A DNA stretch of 64,000 nucleotides from Artocarpus heterophyllus (Eukaryota; Streptophyta; Magnoliopsida; Rosales; Moraceae), in assembly GCA_025403435.1 (NCBI GenBank), contig CM046348.1, positions 24,115,899 through 24,179,898 of the forward strand, in the 5' to 3' direction. How positions within the stretch are numbered: the first letter of the stretch is position 1; each line of letters opens with the position of its first letter. A model generated the notes under the pieces. The model saw only the letters and a program-made list of their open reading frames with translations, made no database searches and was not told the DNA's origin. The position numbers and the translations under genes are program-made. Below are positions 23,709 through 35,956 of the stretch, piece by piece.

Positions 23709-24831
23709 CACCTAGTCGATGCTCGACCTAGATGCACTCTACCCAAGGGGTTGCTCGGCTGAAAATGGTCTTTGGGTTTGTCTTCGTGATCTCGAAATTT
23801 GAGAGGGCAATCGGTCAAGCACGGCTGACACGTGTCACAATGTGATTAGTGGTTTCCTTGATGGGCGCAATCATTACCCCCCTTCGATTTCTGTGCCTAA
23901 CCTTTGGTTATAAATAATAGTCAACCCATGCTCGTTCAGCGCACGTTGCTTCTAAATCCTTGAGAGTTTAGCATCTTTAGCTACCGAGGATAAGGCTTGT
24001 GATCTTAAAGAATTTTTAGATCACATCAACCAATCCCAAATAGGTAACTCTTGAACATAAACATGAGTGATTTGAGCAATTCTTAAAACCAGTCAGCGAG
24101 TATCTCTTGGTCAAATGAGAGCACCGAGATTGATAGAGCAGGATCCGAGGATAGGGAGAGTACAAGGGCAGTGACTAAGCAAAAAAGGGTGGCTCAATTA
24201 GCCTAGATCATAATTTAGGGCGCGGGACGGCCCCCAGGTAAGATTCCTAGATCTTATTGAAGAAACAGTCCTGATTAGGCTATGTGGGGGAGAAGATCCT
24301 TACATTAGGCAACCACCACAGGCATGTTCTGAGTAACTGATAAAGAGTGTGCTCGCTTAGCGGCTATCGTGAGCAGGCCAAGATCTTTTAGCCAGGACAC
24401 AGTTGAAGACGCCCTAGTAATAGGTGAAGTTGTTGTTGAGGAAGATGTCATCGAGGAAAGGCAACCAATCCAAGGAGGTGACGATGCTAAGGACAAGAAG
24501 GACATGCCAACGGCCTTAGAGTCTACTAGGGCACCGGCCTAGTCAAACCTCAGCCATCGAATACATGTCGGTGATGATGCAGGCTCGATTGGATATGCTT
24601 CGTTGGGAGTATGCAATTCCTAATGACGTCCTTCTTATTCTGCCTATTGCCAAAGACACCCCTGTTGAGCCACTAGAAGGATGCATTACACTTTATGCAG
24701 AGTTCTTCTGAGCAAGACTCTACCTTCCATTACATCCCTTCATACGCTAGTCCTTAAATGACTTGAACATGTGCCATACTCAACTAAATCCGAGCTGTTA
24801 TCGCTCCCTGATCAGCATGTATGTGTTATGC

Positions 24832-26852
24832 TATTAGAAAAGTAGTATACAGCAAAATTTTAAAATTTTTTTATACCAGAGTATTTTTCAAAACTCAAGT
24901 TTGATATGCTATATGCATAAATTAACCAGATCTTACTAACATTGTTTGCTGAAAAGCTCCCACAATTGATGAAGAGAAAGGACGTTGCAGAAGGACCTTA
25001 ATAAACTAGCCTTCTTTACTATTCTTTATCCATGACCAGTGTGTGTGTAGGCACACTCGTATAGCTCTTCTTCCAGGCGACTCTCCTTTCAATCAATTGA
25101 GAAATACCCAAAGCTATAGTTCGTGATTTGTGAACAATAGCTCTCTGAGAGTTTTAGAGTCTCAATAGAAAAGTACTCACTCTAGATTTCTCAACTAATC
25201 TAAATAACAATAAGTCCTACTCCCCCATTTATAAAGGTTGGGCTTAGGGGTTTGTCTTATCAGATAAGGCCTCAAAAATTCAAATCAGAATCAATATCAG
25301 ATAAGAAATTGCATCTAAAAATGCATGATCAGAAATCGTTCTGTCAGCAAGCCGAACTGGCAGACCGCCTGCTAAACTTACTCCATCGGTAGGCCAAACT
25401 TAAAGATCAGCCTTCGTACTTACGATAAATGATCCCTATGAATCTTTTATTTTCCACCCTAGATTCTTAAGATAAAGCCTCAATTTTAATTCAAATAACC
25501 CAATAGAGAAGTTATTTGATTAAAACGGTCATATCTAGATAATCTCTAAGTAAATAAATATTTCTGATAATTCAACAAGTTTATCTTGAATTAATTTATT
25601 CAAAATTAATCCAACCAATAAACAGACATGAATTATTTAATCTAGATAATTCAGCAAGTTTATCTTAAACTAATTTTTTTTTCAAAATTAATAAAACCTA
25701 TAAACATATATAAATTTTCTGATCTTACCAAATTTCAGCTAATTTGATAATTTGACATAAGTCACCAATTATTGAAAAAGCACGCCATATCATTACAGGA
25801 TTTATTATGAGCTAGCAAAAGGGACCTGATGGACCTATATAGTTTAAGCTCCAAATAATTATGAAACCCAATATCCCAAATACACATTTCATAATTATCA
25901 ACTCAACGCTATTCCACTAAAAGCTTAGAGCTGCACTCTCGAATTATATAGAATAACGAACCCCGTATAGCTAAGTCTCCATGACATGTCATAATGTATC
26001 GTATCCCCATAGGATTATCCATAATCAACTTAAGGATAAATTCTGTCTTACCTTCCTGATTATTTTTATCTTATGTTCCATTATTTCACCATCAGAAAAC
26101 TTACCATCCAAAGACGGTATACCATTTGGTTACACCTATGTATCCAAATGGTTGAGCGCTCTAGTTTTCCAATTACAAGATAACGTATATAAGACGATAT
26201 CATCTACTCCTAAAGAGGAGCTATAGATTCCGTATCTATGAATAATAGGTTTATGCTATCAAGAGTCATGCCTCCAATGTATCGACATATGTACTAACAT
26301 AAAATGTGGAAGTCATCCTTTGGTACATCAAAATACATAAGTCAAGACAATAGGTCCACTATTCATCTCAAGATTAAGATACAATACATATAATTTCTAA
26401 AGTGAACCAATTTGCTGAGATATAATTATTAATCCAAATTAATTCACTTTATGTCTCGATCCAGCACATCATCACTTATGACAATGTGCCAATGTTTCTA
26501 TTCATAGAGTCCACCTCCAATGGCCAAGACAAACCATCTCCTGTTAAGGATATAGACAACATAACAATCTTGGCATGAATAAAGCGTAAAACTTTATTCA
26601 CTCGATTGTGGATCTTATGATTTAGACCGTCACCTTTAGAATCATGTCTTCTGCATAATTTATCCATCATAATTCTAATTCTAAAGGTTTAAACTGACAG
26701 CCTTAAACTTTTGTTTGCTTATCATACATCCAACAAATATGAACATAAAGAGGACAAGATTTGATATATGAATAATAAATAAATTCTTTATTGATTAAAA
26801 TGTCTCCAAAAATATATTATATTTTTACTCCCCAGGGCATACATGTCTAACA
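24832..26852 (-). mobile_element. Solo LTR (2021 bp) inserted in element T
   Basis: It is flanked by perfect 5-bp duplicates TATGC at 24827-24831 and 26853-26857. On the minus strand it starts TGTTAGACATGTATGCCC and ends TTCTAATA (terminal CA mutated). A TATA box (TTTATAAATG) on that strand lies near 25235. No internal region remains, so the element was lost by LTR-LTR recombination. The same LTR family begins at 62871 in the opposite orientation. The superfamily is not determined. Confidence 0.85.
25981..26226 (+). other. Small open frame antisense within the solo LTR (81 codons)
   Basis: It contains YPHRIIHNQLKDKFCLTF and YTYVSKWLSA. A frame with the same phrases is open at 63545-63742 on the minus strand of the other LTR copy. 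No homology to a known protein is recognised. It may be only a by-product of recent shared ancestry of the two LTRs. Confidence 0.3.
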
Positions 26853-28701
26853 TATGCATGTACAGCCGTGTGACCGAGATGCCCTAGGAAGCATTTAAAT
26901 AGATGTTCAAGATGAAGAAGCTTCCTTGGCAAGTCAAATGGTACTATTTCACATGGTTTGTTAAGGATTTTATCCTTGGTAACCCCAACTCAGACAAGTT
27001 GTGGAAGTTTGAGTGGTTATGTGACGGTCGTGGCTTAGAGAGGTCATTCCTACCAATCAGGCAGTGTGCCACGAGGTCTGAGTAGGGGCACTTATGGTTG
27101 AAAAAGCCGTGGGAGCTGAAGGTCATTATTGTTATTGCTGAGGAGCTATTGACGAGGCAGAGGCTATCTAGTAGTAATCACTTTTGCTGAACAAGACTAG
27201 CTTTGATAATTATGGCAGGTTCAAGGGTTCTAGCTCAACCAACTCGTAATAGGATAATATCTTACTCGCTCAGGTGGTCCACCCAAGCAAGTGACAATAG
27301 CTTGGAGTAGCGTCATCAATGTCCCAGGGTCAAGTTCCTCCTAACCCGGGCAGTAGGCGGGGGAAGCCATCATTGTCCAGTTCTAAGGACTCGCATAGTG
27401 GTTCCCCTGATTTGGGGCCATTAGTTGCCAACGAGGACCTCAGGGATGTGATCAGACTGCTCTACCTGCTAGGCCCGCTTTGGATCAAGGGTTTAACTCG
27501 AGAACTAGTCTTTTACTTTTGTTAGTGCTTTGTCCAATCTCTAATTAACTTCGTTTCTCTTGTTTTGTAGACATGTTAGCCTGTAAACTTTCCAATGAGG
27601 AGAGGCTCTAGCAAATGGCAGAACTCCAGGACTAAGGCAAAGGCAAATACATAGCAAGGTTAAAAAGGAAAAAACCTAAGTGAGCCGAACAGCTTGAGGT
27701 CATAATCCCTCCAAGTAACCAACGGCCCAGGCAGCCGTCCCAAGGGGCCTTGACCCGCCAAGATGATCCACCTCCTTCGCTAGTAGTAGCTCCTCTGGCC
27801 GAGCGTCAAAGGAGGCAGCACCCCATTCACCCCTCGTTTGTGGAGTACTTCGAGGATATAATGCCCCAAAGGAATACTTTAACTCCATTTGGCATAAGTC
27901 CTACCTAGGTTATTACAGCATGGCATTTCGTCAACTCGTTTAGGTAGGTTCTTCTTTTTCTTCTTTCTCTTCTTTTTTCTTTTGTACTCTGAGCATCTTT
28001 TAACTTGATTAATTTTCTTGTATTTTGCAAGCTTGCACAAGCTTAAAGGTCGCCAGCCTTAAGGTTGAGTAGCAGGCCAACATAGAGTGTGACAAGGCCG
28101 ACCAGGCTTCTAAGTTGGCCATTAAGGTGAAGAAGAAGCTGAAGGAGTGTGTTAGTGAGATGGCCCAATTAGGGCCAAATTAGAAACAACCAGGAAGAGG
28201 CTATTCGGGCTTGAGAAGAAGCTGAAAGGCTAATATTGACCTTCTTGGGGCACAAGAGCTGGCCTAGGCAGCGAGGGTGGAGCATTAGAGGTTCCTTTAG
28301 GAGGAGCTACAGAGTAGGCTAACATAGGCGATGGAGGACTTCAAGCACTCCAGTGAGTTTGCCAACAACTACTACCTGGGGATGAAGGATTTACAAGAAT
28401 ACCTTCTATCGAAGCATCCCGAGGCCGCCGTGATGGATTGGTCGCTTGTGGCTGACCCTAAAGAGGAGAGGGAAGGAGGCGAGGAGGGAGGTGAGGATGT
28501 GGAGACCCTAGCTCTGGCTGACCAGGACGGTGGTAGGCAGGAGCACAGCGTGGAGCAGTTGGTCATCGACTTGGATGCTGACGATGCTAAGAACACCCAG
28601 CCTTAGACTTGGGGCTCCAATTCTCATCTTCCCCTTTTTTTTATTTGTACCCTAGTATGGGAGGTGCCCAGTTATTGTACCTCCCTCCCCCAAACATTTT
28701 C

Positions 28702-28707
28702 AATAAA
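28702..28707 (+). terminator. Poly(A) signal downstream of the antisense ORF
   Basis: AATAAA followed by a T-rich stretch lies 96 bases after the antisense ORF's stop, on the same (plus) strand. It suggests that the antisense gene had its own transcript end. Confidence 0.5.
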
Positions 28708-29261
28708 ATTATTCTAATTTTTTCAAGTTGATTTATCATTATCACTTGTCATTTATTATTATTATTATTATTCTTGCGTCAAGCATGTTCTACTCAAATC
28801 AGGTATGGAGTCATAATACCGTTTTACCCACCTGACCATAGGTGAACTTGAGTCCTTTAGGAATTCTATAAGTCTAGAAATTGTTAGGTGTCTTTAATCC
28901 TCGGGCTTAGCTAGTGCTCAGCATGACCGGGTTGGATAGTCCGTAAGTGGACTGGAATACTAGTGTTTCAAGTTCACCTATGGTCAAGATTTAGGCCGAC
29001 CAACCTCCAATCAGGAGTTGAAATGGCCCCCCTTGATAGGAGTTAAAGGTAGCCTTCTCCGATGTTGGAGTTAAGAAAGGTGACCTAAACTCGAACTATG
29101 GTGTCGTCTTGGTCCCCCTTTTTTTACTTAGAAATTCTTGAATTCATGTTTTCATTGATATATATTTGTATATGTGTCGTGCCTCGGTCGACAGATCTTT
29201 ACAATCTTTTACAAAAAGAATATTAGATCCAAAGGTCAAAAAAAGTGGTCTACCTCCTGAG

Positions 29262-29468
29262 TCAGCAATAAAATCTCTTCAAGTATTCGTCATTCCACGA
29301 ATAGGTAAGCATGTTCCCTTTGGTGTCATCAATTTTATGCATGCCTGGTCAGACAATGCCGACCACTTTGAATGGTCCATCCTATTTGGGTCCAAAAGAT
29401 CTGAGCCTGGGTTGCTAGACGATCACTTTTTTTAAGACTAAGTCTCCAACTTTGAAGCTTCGCGGTTG
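29262..29468 (-). pseudogene. Integrase C-terminus of element T, displaced 18 kb by element F
   Basis: On the minus strand from 29468 it reads RSFKVGDLVLKKV, then RSFGPK.DGPFKVVGIV and NDEYLKRFYC. This is the end of a Tat integrase. It joins precisely to the fragment ending at 47858, across insertion F and its GGTT(G/T) target duplicate. The pairing confirms that F inserted into an already resident T. Confidence 0.8.
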
Positions 29469-31036
29469 TGTAACGCCCCCTTATAGGTGCCACAGGAGGT
29501 GTTTCTTTTATCGTTAAACTTAACAATTACCAATAAGAAGTTCAAAATAATCAAAAACACTTAGAAAAATATCCCAAGAAATACATATATTAAAAAAAAC
29601 TACTTACCAGATTTAACTTTTCCTCTTCGGTTAGCCCGATAAAACCCTTAAGGCATTCGGCTAACCGATCACCTGTGGAAAACTTAGTTTACAAAAAAAC
29701 AAATATAAACTCACACATATAATGCAAGCACTCATAACTTCTAATCAAACAACTAATTAATATTATTTACGAAAAAAACACAAACTATATTGCATATTCT
29801 TTAATAAATAACCTAAGAAATTAAAAATCTAAAATACAAATTATATTCAATAAAAATTCAAAAAAATATCACAAATAGAATCGAGTCTCAGAAAAATAAA
29901 AACGTGGAACATAATATATTAATTTTTTTTTGAGTTTAAATTCCTTTCATGAGTGACTCCGTTTCTAATCCAACATTCCTTGCATACAAAATCTCTAAAA
30001 ATAATTCCTTCTACTTTAGCTTGAAAGAAAATAAGAGGAATGAATTCATGGCTTTGAGAATTAGAGAGACAATGGAGGCTTTCTTACAGAGATTTTTAAG
30101 AGGGGGTGAGGGAGAGAATTTTCTTTGGCTAAAAATTAAGAGAATGAAGACTTTGGTGGCTTAAAGGTATATTTATAGATTTATGAGAAAGAAGAGATTA
30201 GATAAGTGAAGAAAACCCTAATCCTAATCTAATTAGATTTCCTCTTTTTTTAAATGAGTGTAATCCTAATCTAATTAGATTTCCCTCTTTTTTTAAATTA
30301 ATATAATCCTAACCTAATTTAGTTTCCTTCTTCTTTTTTTTCCTTTTTCTTTTTTTTCCTTTCACAGCAGTTGCCATTTCTTTCTCTCTTTTTTTTCGTT
30401 TCTTCCTTCTTTACATTTATACAACATTATCATGTATATATATAAACACACTTTAATATAATATGTTATAACAAATAAATTATATAACATCTTAATAACA
30501 TAAACGTTTAAACATTATATCATATAAACCATTATATAATATAATATAATATAATATAATTATAAATACATAATTATTTATACACAACAATAATATTTAC
30601 TACCATAACCCCCCAAAAATATTAATTTTTATATTATTCTCTTGGACACTTTATCTTATCGAGTTTCTTAGCACCATAATAAAAATGTCACACATGTAAT
30701 TATCATGGCATCATAAATGTCATAAAAATAAGAAAATATGCAACAAAATTCATGTCATCATCAAGAATATAATTTCAGGGTATACATAATTGTAGAGTTA
30801 TAAATCATAAACTTAGGGCAAGTTGAAACTCTTAAAAAAAATAATAAATACTTTATACTTATCATCATTTTCGATATGAACATCTCTAGCACATCGATCC
30901 TCTGTGATTGTCACCTATGACATTTCTAAACCAAAAAAAATAATTTACTTAACATAAATAATAATAGCACTTAAGATATCACATTCTAACATTAGATTAA
31001 CACAAATGTTAGCAGAAGAAAATGGTTGGCGTTGCA
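29469..31036 (-). repeat. 3' LTR of element F
   Basis: It is collinear with 43943-45484, including TAATCCTAATCTAATTAGAT and a TATAATATAATATAAT microsatellite near 30535. It ends with TGCAACGCC on the minus strand, inverse to GGGGGCGTTACA at the other edge. Confidence 0.88.
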
Positions 31037-31050
31037 ACTCTCCCCACTTT
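31037..31050 (-). other. Polypurine tract of element F
   Basis: The minus strand reads AAAGTGGGGAGAGT directly before the LTR start TGCAACGCC. Upstream sequence (GAGGACGAAACTC) resembles the post-pol region of Tekay elements such as H. Confidence 0.75.
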
Positions 31051-31373
31051 ATAAGAGTTTCGTCCTCAAAACTCAAAACAACGGCAAATAGAAGGCTTCA
31101 CATAGCCTTCTTCTCTTTGTCTTACGCCATAAGACTTTAACTAATGCGATTTTTGTAATTCTCAAAGTCTTGGTCCTAATCTCATATCTCTTTTCTGTGT
31201 AGCTTATTTAATCTTTTGATTTCCCAATAGCTCTTTAATTAGAGAAATGTCTTTGTTCTCTATTCTCTAATACCTTTCTTTTCAACCAAAGACATAGTCT
31301 GCCTATTTTCTTAAATTATATTCCCTCAAACTTCTTATTTTTTCTTTATGGGCAAAAGATCATGGACCCGGTA

Positions 31374-34300
31374 TGTAACACCCACCTATTTTTATGTAAT
31401 GGATCACGCTAAGTTAGTAACGACTTTAAGTAATTTTATTAATAATTTATGACATATGTTATGATTTATGATTTTAATGTTACTAACTATTTATTCTAAG
31501 TGTTATGACAGGTGACGATCGCAAGGAATCGATGTGCTCAAGTGTTTATGTTAATTTCAATGTATGTTTATTTATGATGCAATGATGACTTGAATGCTAT
31601 GATGTTGATGTACTGCATTTTAAGGACATTTCGGCAGGCCAGACTTTCAAGTTCGACAGGCCGAAAAGTCTTCCAAGAATCGACAGGCCGATGGAAACCA
31701 TCGGTAGGCCGAACTTTGTGGAATCGGTAGGCCAAAGTTAAGGATCGACAGGCCGATAACAGCTGACGAGCAATCAACAGAAATCTCTCCAATTTTGTGA
31801 TTGAGATGATTACGATGATTGGATGGTTTAATGTGGTTAATTGAAATATTTATGGATTAATTTCCTCATTTAAGGAAATGAAATCATTGACTTTTATTGA
31901 TTGAATGTAATTGTTAACGGTTTCTTATTTTTAGAGGGCAAATTGTGGTAAGATGAGTTAATTTGTTTGACTTTCCCTCTTTTCTCTCCATTCTCCACGC
32001 GAATTAATCCAAGATTAGTCAGAAAATTTCTGACACAATTGAGGGCATTGAAATTTTCTTTTATGTTATCCTCATTCACGTAAACGCTCGCTCTCTCTCT
32101 CTTTAATCTTCTGAGACATTTCTTTTCTCTTCTCTCTTCTTCTTCATGTTTTTCTCCTCCTTTTTCCTCTCAATTCCTCGGTTATTATTTGAAAAATATA
32201 TTAAGTTTCCATTGGGGTTAAGTTCAAGGATTTTGAGAAGAAATTTTTAAGGTAAGAACTCTTTTTTTTCGGTAATTCTGAAAAGCATTTCTCCTCCTCA
32301 ATCCGTCAACCGTAACTTTGTCTTGGTATTTTATTTTGTTCTGAATTTTTAATATGATATTCATATGCGTATGTTCTTTCAAGTTTCAAGTCATTTCGAT
32401 TTTTCTAAATTAAGTTATGAATTTTCTATTCTCTACCACTCACAGTAAAATATTATTGTTTGGTTATGATGCATGAAAATATGATTCTTGTTCAAGGGGT
32501 AAACGTGCTTTGTTTGCTATGAAATTTGGTAACAATGTTAATGTATATGATATATTATGGACTGCAAAGTTTGGTAATGTTTTGATAAGTGAATTATGTG
32601 TTATGAATTTTCTATTGAGACTAGGTCAAGGAACTGTTTTAACAATGTTGATACTAGACTTTTGTTTTATGTGATCTTTTATATGTTTAAATGATTTTAT
32701 TGATGATGAAATAATTTTATGAAATTGAAATATATGTTAGTAAGATGTTAGTATGAATTTTAAAATTAAACTATATGAGTTTTAATTGTTAGAAAATGTT
32801 TTCAAAAGATTACTCATTACCTTATTATTGTTGGCAGATTTCGTGTTTGAAATGTATGGGTTGTTTTTAGATACTTAATGTAATTTTTATGACTAAATAA
32901 AAATTATGGTAATATGCTTATGTATTAACTTTACCCCTGTTAAGTATGGTGTCTAAAGTATGTGTGAATATTAAGTTTTTAAGTCTTGAATCCATGTAGG
33001 TCAGTGAAGTGTATGTGATAATGATTTTTATGTTTTTGATGATTATAGTTATGGATGCATGTTATGAATTATGTTCATATGAGATGAATGTATATGTGAT
33101 GTAATATGAATGGATGTTATATTTTATGATAATAAGTATTAATTTTATTTTGTATCTTTAAATGAATAAATGGCATGAACACACAAAGGAACGAGCACAT
33201 CGAGATTGCGGCGTCGTCACCAATACATATAAGGTTAAGTAAGCTAGCTTCTAAGGTAAGTACATTCTCACCTGCAACATGATATGTTATAAAGGTTTGA
33301 AAATATGTTCTTGATGATATCTATGATGGATTTTATGATGGTTTCATATAAAGTTTCCTTATGAAATATTTTGATGTTCATAAAGTTATGCATGTATGAT
33401 AATGACGAATTTTCAAGGCATAAAAAAAATTATGTATATATATGTATCACCTAATAAGTGTTGTACACCAATGTTATGATATGATATGTTATGATTCCAT
33501 GTTTGGTTTAGGATTAGCTACGCTTCTCCTCTCATGACAGCGCACCTACGATGATGATTATGGTGCAACACTTGGGCCCTTAAGATAAAATAGAATAAGT
33601 TTTAATATGATCAATGTAATGAAAGATATGTTTCTTTGAAAGTGTGCTTACTGTACTGTTACATTATGATGATGCTGATGATGATGATGATGATATTTAT
33701 GAAATGTTTTTAAATTGTGAGAATTATGTGTACTTACTAAGCTTTAGCTTATTCAAGTTTATATCATGTTGTAGATAAGGGTAAAAAAGTCATGGATTAG
33801 ATGGAGGACATGGGAAGGCGTGTGAGTATAAGGAAGATGTATTGTAACTAGAAGAACGCCAATGAAGCAAATTTTATGATTTAAGTTATGGTTTATTATT
33901 TGAACATATTTTTATGATAAGTTTTAAAGAATGCAAGAACTATGTTTTAATATTTTATTTTATCATTTTAAGAATTTGATCTTCCACATTTTGAAAGAAA
34001 AATGAATTTGTCTTAAAATTAAGTTTTCTGAAAGTTTCTGTTTTGTCTCGGATAGCCTGCCGACCATTACTGGTCGGTATGCCGATGTAAGAAAGTTCGG
34101 CCTGCCGACCTCAATTTCGGCTTGCTGAACTTTGAAAGTTTTTAAGCCCTGTTTTGTAGAGCCTCTGCTTGCCTGTCGATTGATGATTTCCAGCCTGCCA
34201 AACTATGGGGGCATATAATTTTAAATGATGTGATGTTTCATAAGTTATGATTTTACTATTTGGCATATTTACTTTATTAAAGGAAGTTTATGATTAATTT

Positions 34301-34515
34301 AATATTCAATTGAATTATTAATAGTATGGATTAAGTGAATGAATGTTGTAAAAAAAAAATGTGTATGTGTAGATCCTGGTTACATTTTCCTTAACTACGT
34401 TTACAATTAAAGTTTCAAATAAGTTTTGTACTTAAAGCTTGTCTTAAAGTTCCAGAATAAGTATATAATGTATGAATGTAACGACATCTGTGACGTCCGT
34501 AAAGGGGGCGTTACA
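31374..34515 (+). repeat. 5' LTR of element H
   Basis: It is 3142 bp, TG...CA. A CT-rich leader (CTCTCTCTCTTTAATCTTCT) starts about 720 bp in. Two clusters of a GGCAGGCCGA-type motif lie near its ends in opposite orientation (31631-31758 and 34052-34205). A GAT microsatellite lies near 33666-33695. Confidence 0.95.
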
Positions 34516-34519
34516 GGCT

Positions 34520-34533
34520 TTGGTATCAAAGAG
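34520..34533 (+). other. Primer binding site of element H
   Basis: TTGGTATCAAAGAG lies four bases inside the 5' LTR. It is two mismatches from the plant initiator tRNA-Met PBS (TGGTATCAGAGC). Confidence 0.85.
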
Positions 34534-34732
34534 AATTTCTGTTTACAATTCATATCGCCACACGTCAATCCAAGTCCTCCAAGTAAGTATGTTATAAAGT
34601 TAGATGTTTTGATGCAAGTATGAGGATAAGAATGAGGTTTAGATGTTTAATGATTAATGTTCTAGTAGTGAAAACCTGTCTCATAAATTAGAAGATTATT
34701 CATAAATTCCTAAATCTTTTAGGAAATTGATA

Positions 34733-35956
34733 ATGGACGGCCATAGAAGAATGCAAGCATGCACCCAAACCAACGAAAGGCTTATGACGATGATCGCTGA
34801 GCTGCAAAGGCAGTTGGAGGATCAAAGAAGAGAGATAGCCGAATTAAGGGCCAACGGCTAGAACGGTGAATGGCAAGGCAACGACGTGTCTCCTCCTCCT
34901 TCTTAGCCACAAGTCAATGAAGTCCCAGCTCCTGCTGCTGAACCAAGAGTGGCCTATCAGGAACCTCTTCTAGTCAGATGGAAGAGGGTTAAGCCAATAG
35001 ACTTCGAGGGTTCAAAGGACCCGTTAGTCGCACAAGGATGGTTGAAGACGATTGAGGCTACCCTAAGACTCATGGGCTTTACAGACAATGAGAAGGTCCT
35101 CTGTGCCTCATACTGCCTCACCATGGAGGCTAGAATTTGGTGGGATGGCATCGAACAGAGCAGGAATGTTGAAGAGATGTCATGGGCAGATTTTGTTCAG
35201 GAGTTCAACATGAAGTTCTTTCACATGAACGTTACAAGGAAGCATTATGAGTAGTTCGAAAACCTGCACCAGGGGGATATGTCAGTCACAGATGTTATGA
35301 CAAAGTTTGACCAACTAGCTCGTCTATGCCCAGGGATGGTTATGGATAAAAGTGAAAGGGTCAGAAGACTGATCAGAGCCCTTAGGCCAAAAATTGCTAC
35401 GATCGTTGATGGGGCAAGTCCACCCAGGACTCAAGAGCAGGTTGTCATGAGGGCCCAACGTGCAGAGTTCCACTTGTCCAAGCTAAGAAGGAACCAGCCT
35501 CAGTCAGGCCAGCAAGCCAATAATGCAAACAACCAGAACTGCCCTCCACATAGAAACAACAACAACAACAACAACAACAGCAGCAACAACAGCAACCAAA
35601 ACCGGAGGAATAACAAGAGGAAGGGTAATCCTCAAAACCAGCAAGGCCAAGACAACAAGAGACATAATGATGGTTAGCACAACAACAATAACAGGCGGTT
35701 TCAACCATGTGCCAAATGTGGAAAGAAACATCTAGGGGAATGTTGTTTGGGAACAAACCAATGTTTTATTTGTGGACGTGAAGATCACTTTGTCAAGAAC
35801 TACCCCAAACTGATGAATGCCAATGCCCCTCAGAGAGCTCCTCCTCAAGCCCAGCTCCAGCAGATGCAAGCTTCCCTTGAAGGGCCACTTATTAGTCAAG
35901 GGAGACTTGAAGCCCCACCAACGAATTCCCGAATCTATGCCATGACGAAGGAATAA
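34733..35956 (+). pseudogene. gag: gag of element H, with at least five in-frame stops
   Basis: From ATG 34733 one frame runs to 35956 but is cut by TAG at 34859, 34904, 35252 and 35675, ending at TAA 35954. The capsid part reads ARIWWDGIEQS and FVQEFNMKFFHMNV. An Asn-rich low-complexity linker (AAC repeats near 35557-35600) follows. The nucleocapsid knuckle reads CFICGREDHFVKNY, where the last Cys of CCHC is Tyr. An earlier CAKCGKKHLGEC adds a second Cys pair. It would have formed the virus-like particle. Confidence 0.88.

Larger units (their letters stand above)
24064..28606 (+). pseudogene. Antisense ORF (aORF) of the Tat element, plus strand, split by a solo LTR
   Basis: Antisense to T and between its integrase end and 3' LTR lies a decayed gene. 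An ATG at 24064 reads MSDLSNS. In the same frame from 24565 comes MSVMMQARLDMLRWEY, then IPNDVLLILPIAKDTPVEP, and RLYLPLHPF with QLNPSCYRSL to 24826. The solo LTR interrupts it, then VKWYYFTWFVKDFILGNPNS and WLKKPWEL follow from 26940. A lysine-rich coiled-coil-like stretch (about 28060-28330) leads to an acidic C-terminus ending at TAG 28604-28606. The pattern matches the protein annotated in many plants as a putative gypsy-type transposon domain. Antisense ORFs at this position are known in Tat elements; their function is unknown. Several stops are present. Confidence 0.7.

Noticed and set aside
34426..34623. Open frame across the H 5' LTR end and primer binding site
   Set aside because: It spans a defined LTR/PBS boundary and shares nothing with gag.
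35445..35756. Antisense open frame rich in Cys/Val opposite the H gag
   Set aside because: It is produced by the AAC-repeat (poly-Asn) linker read on the other strand.
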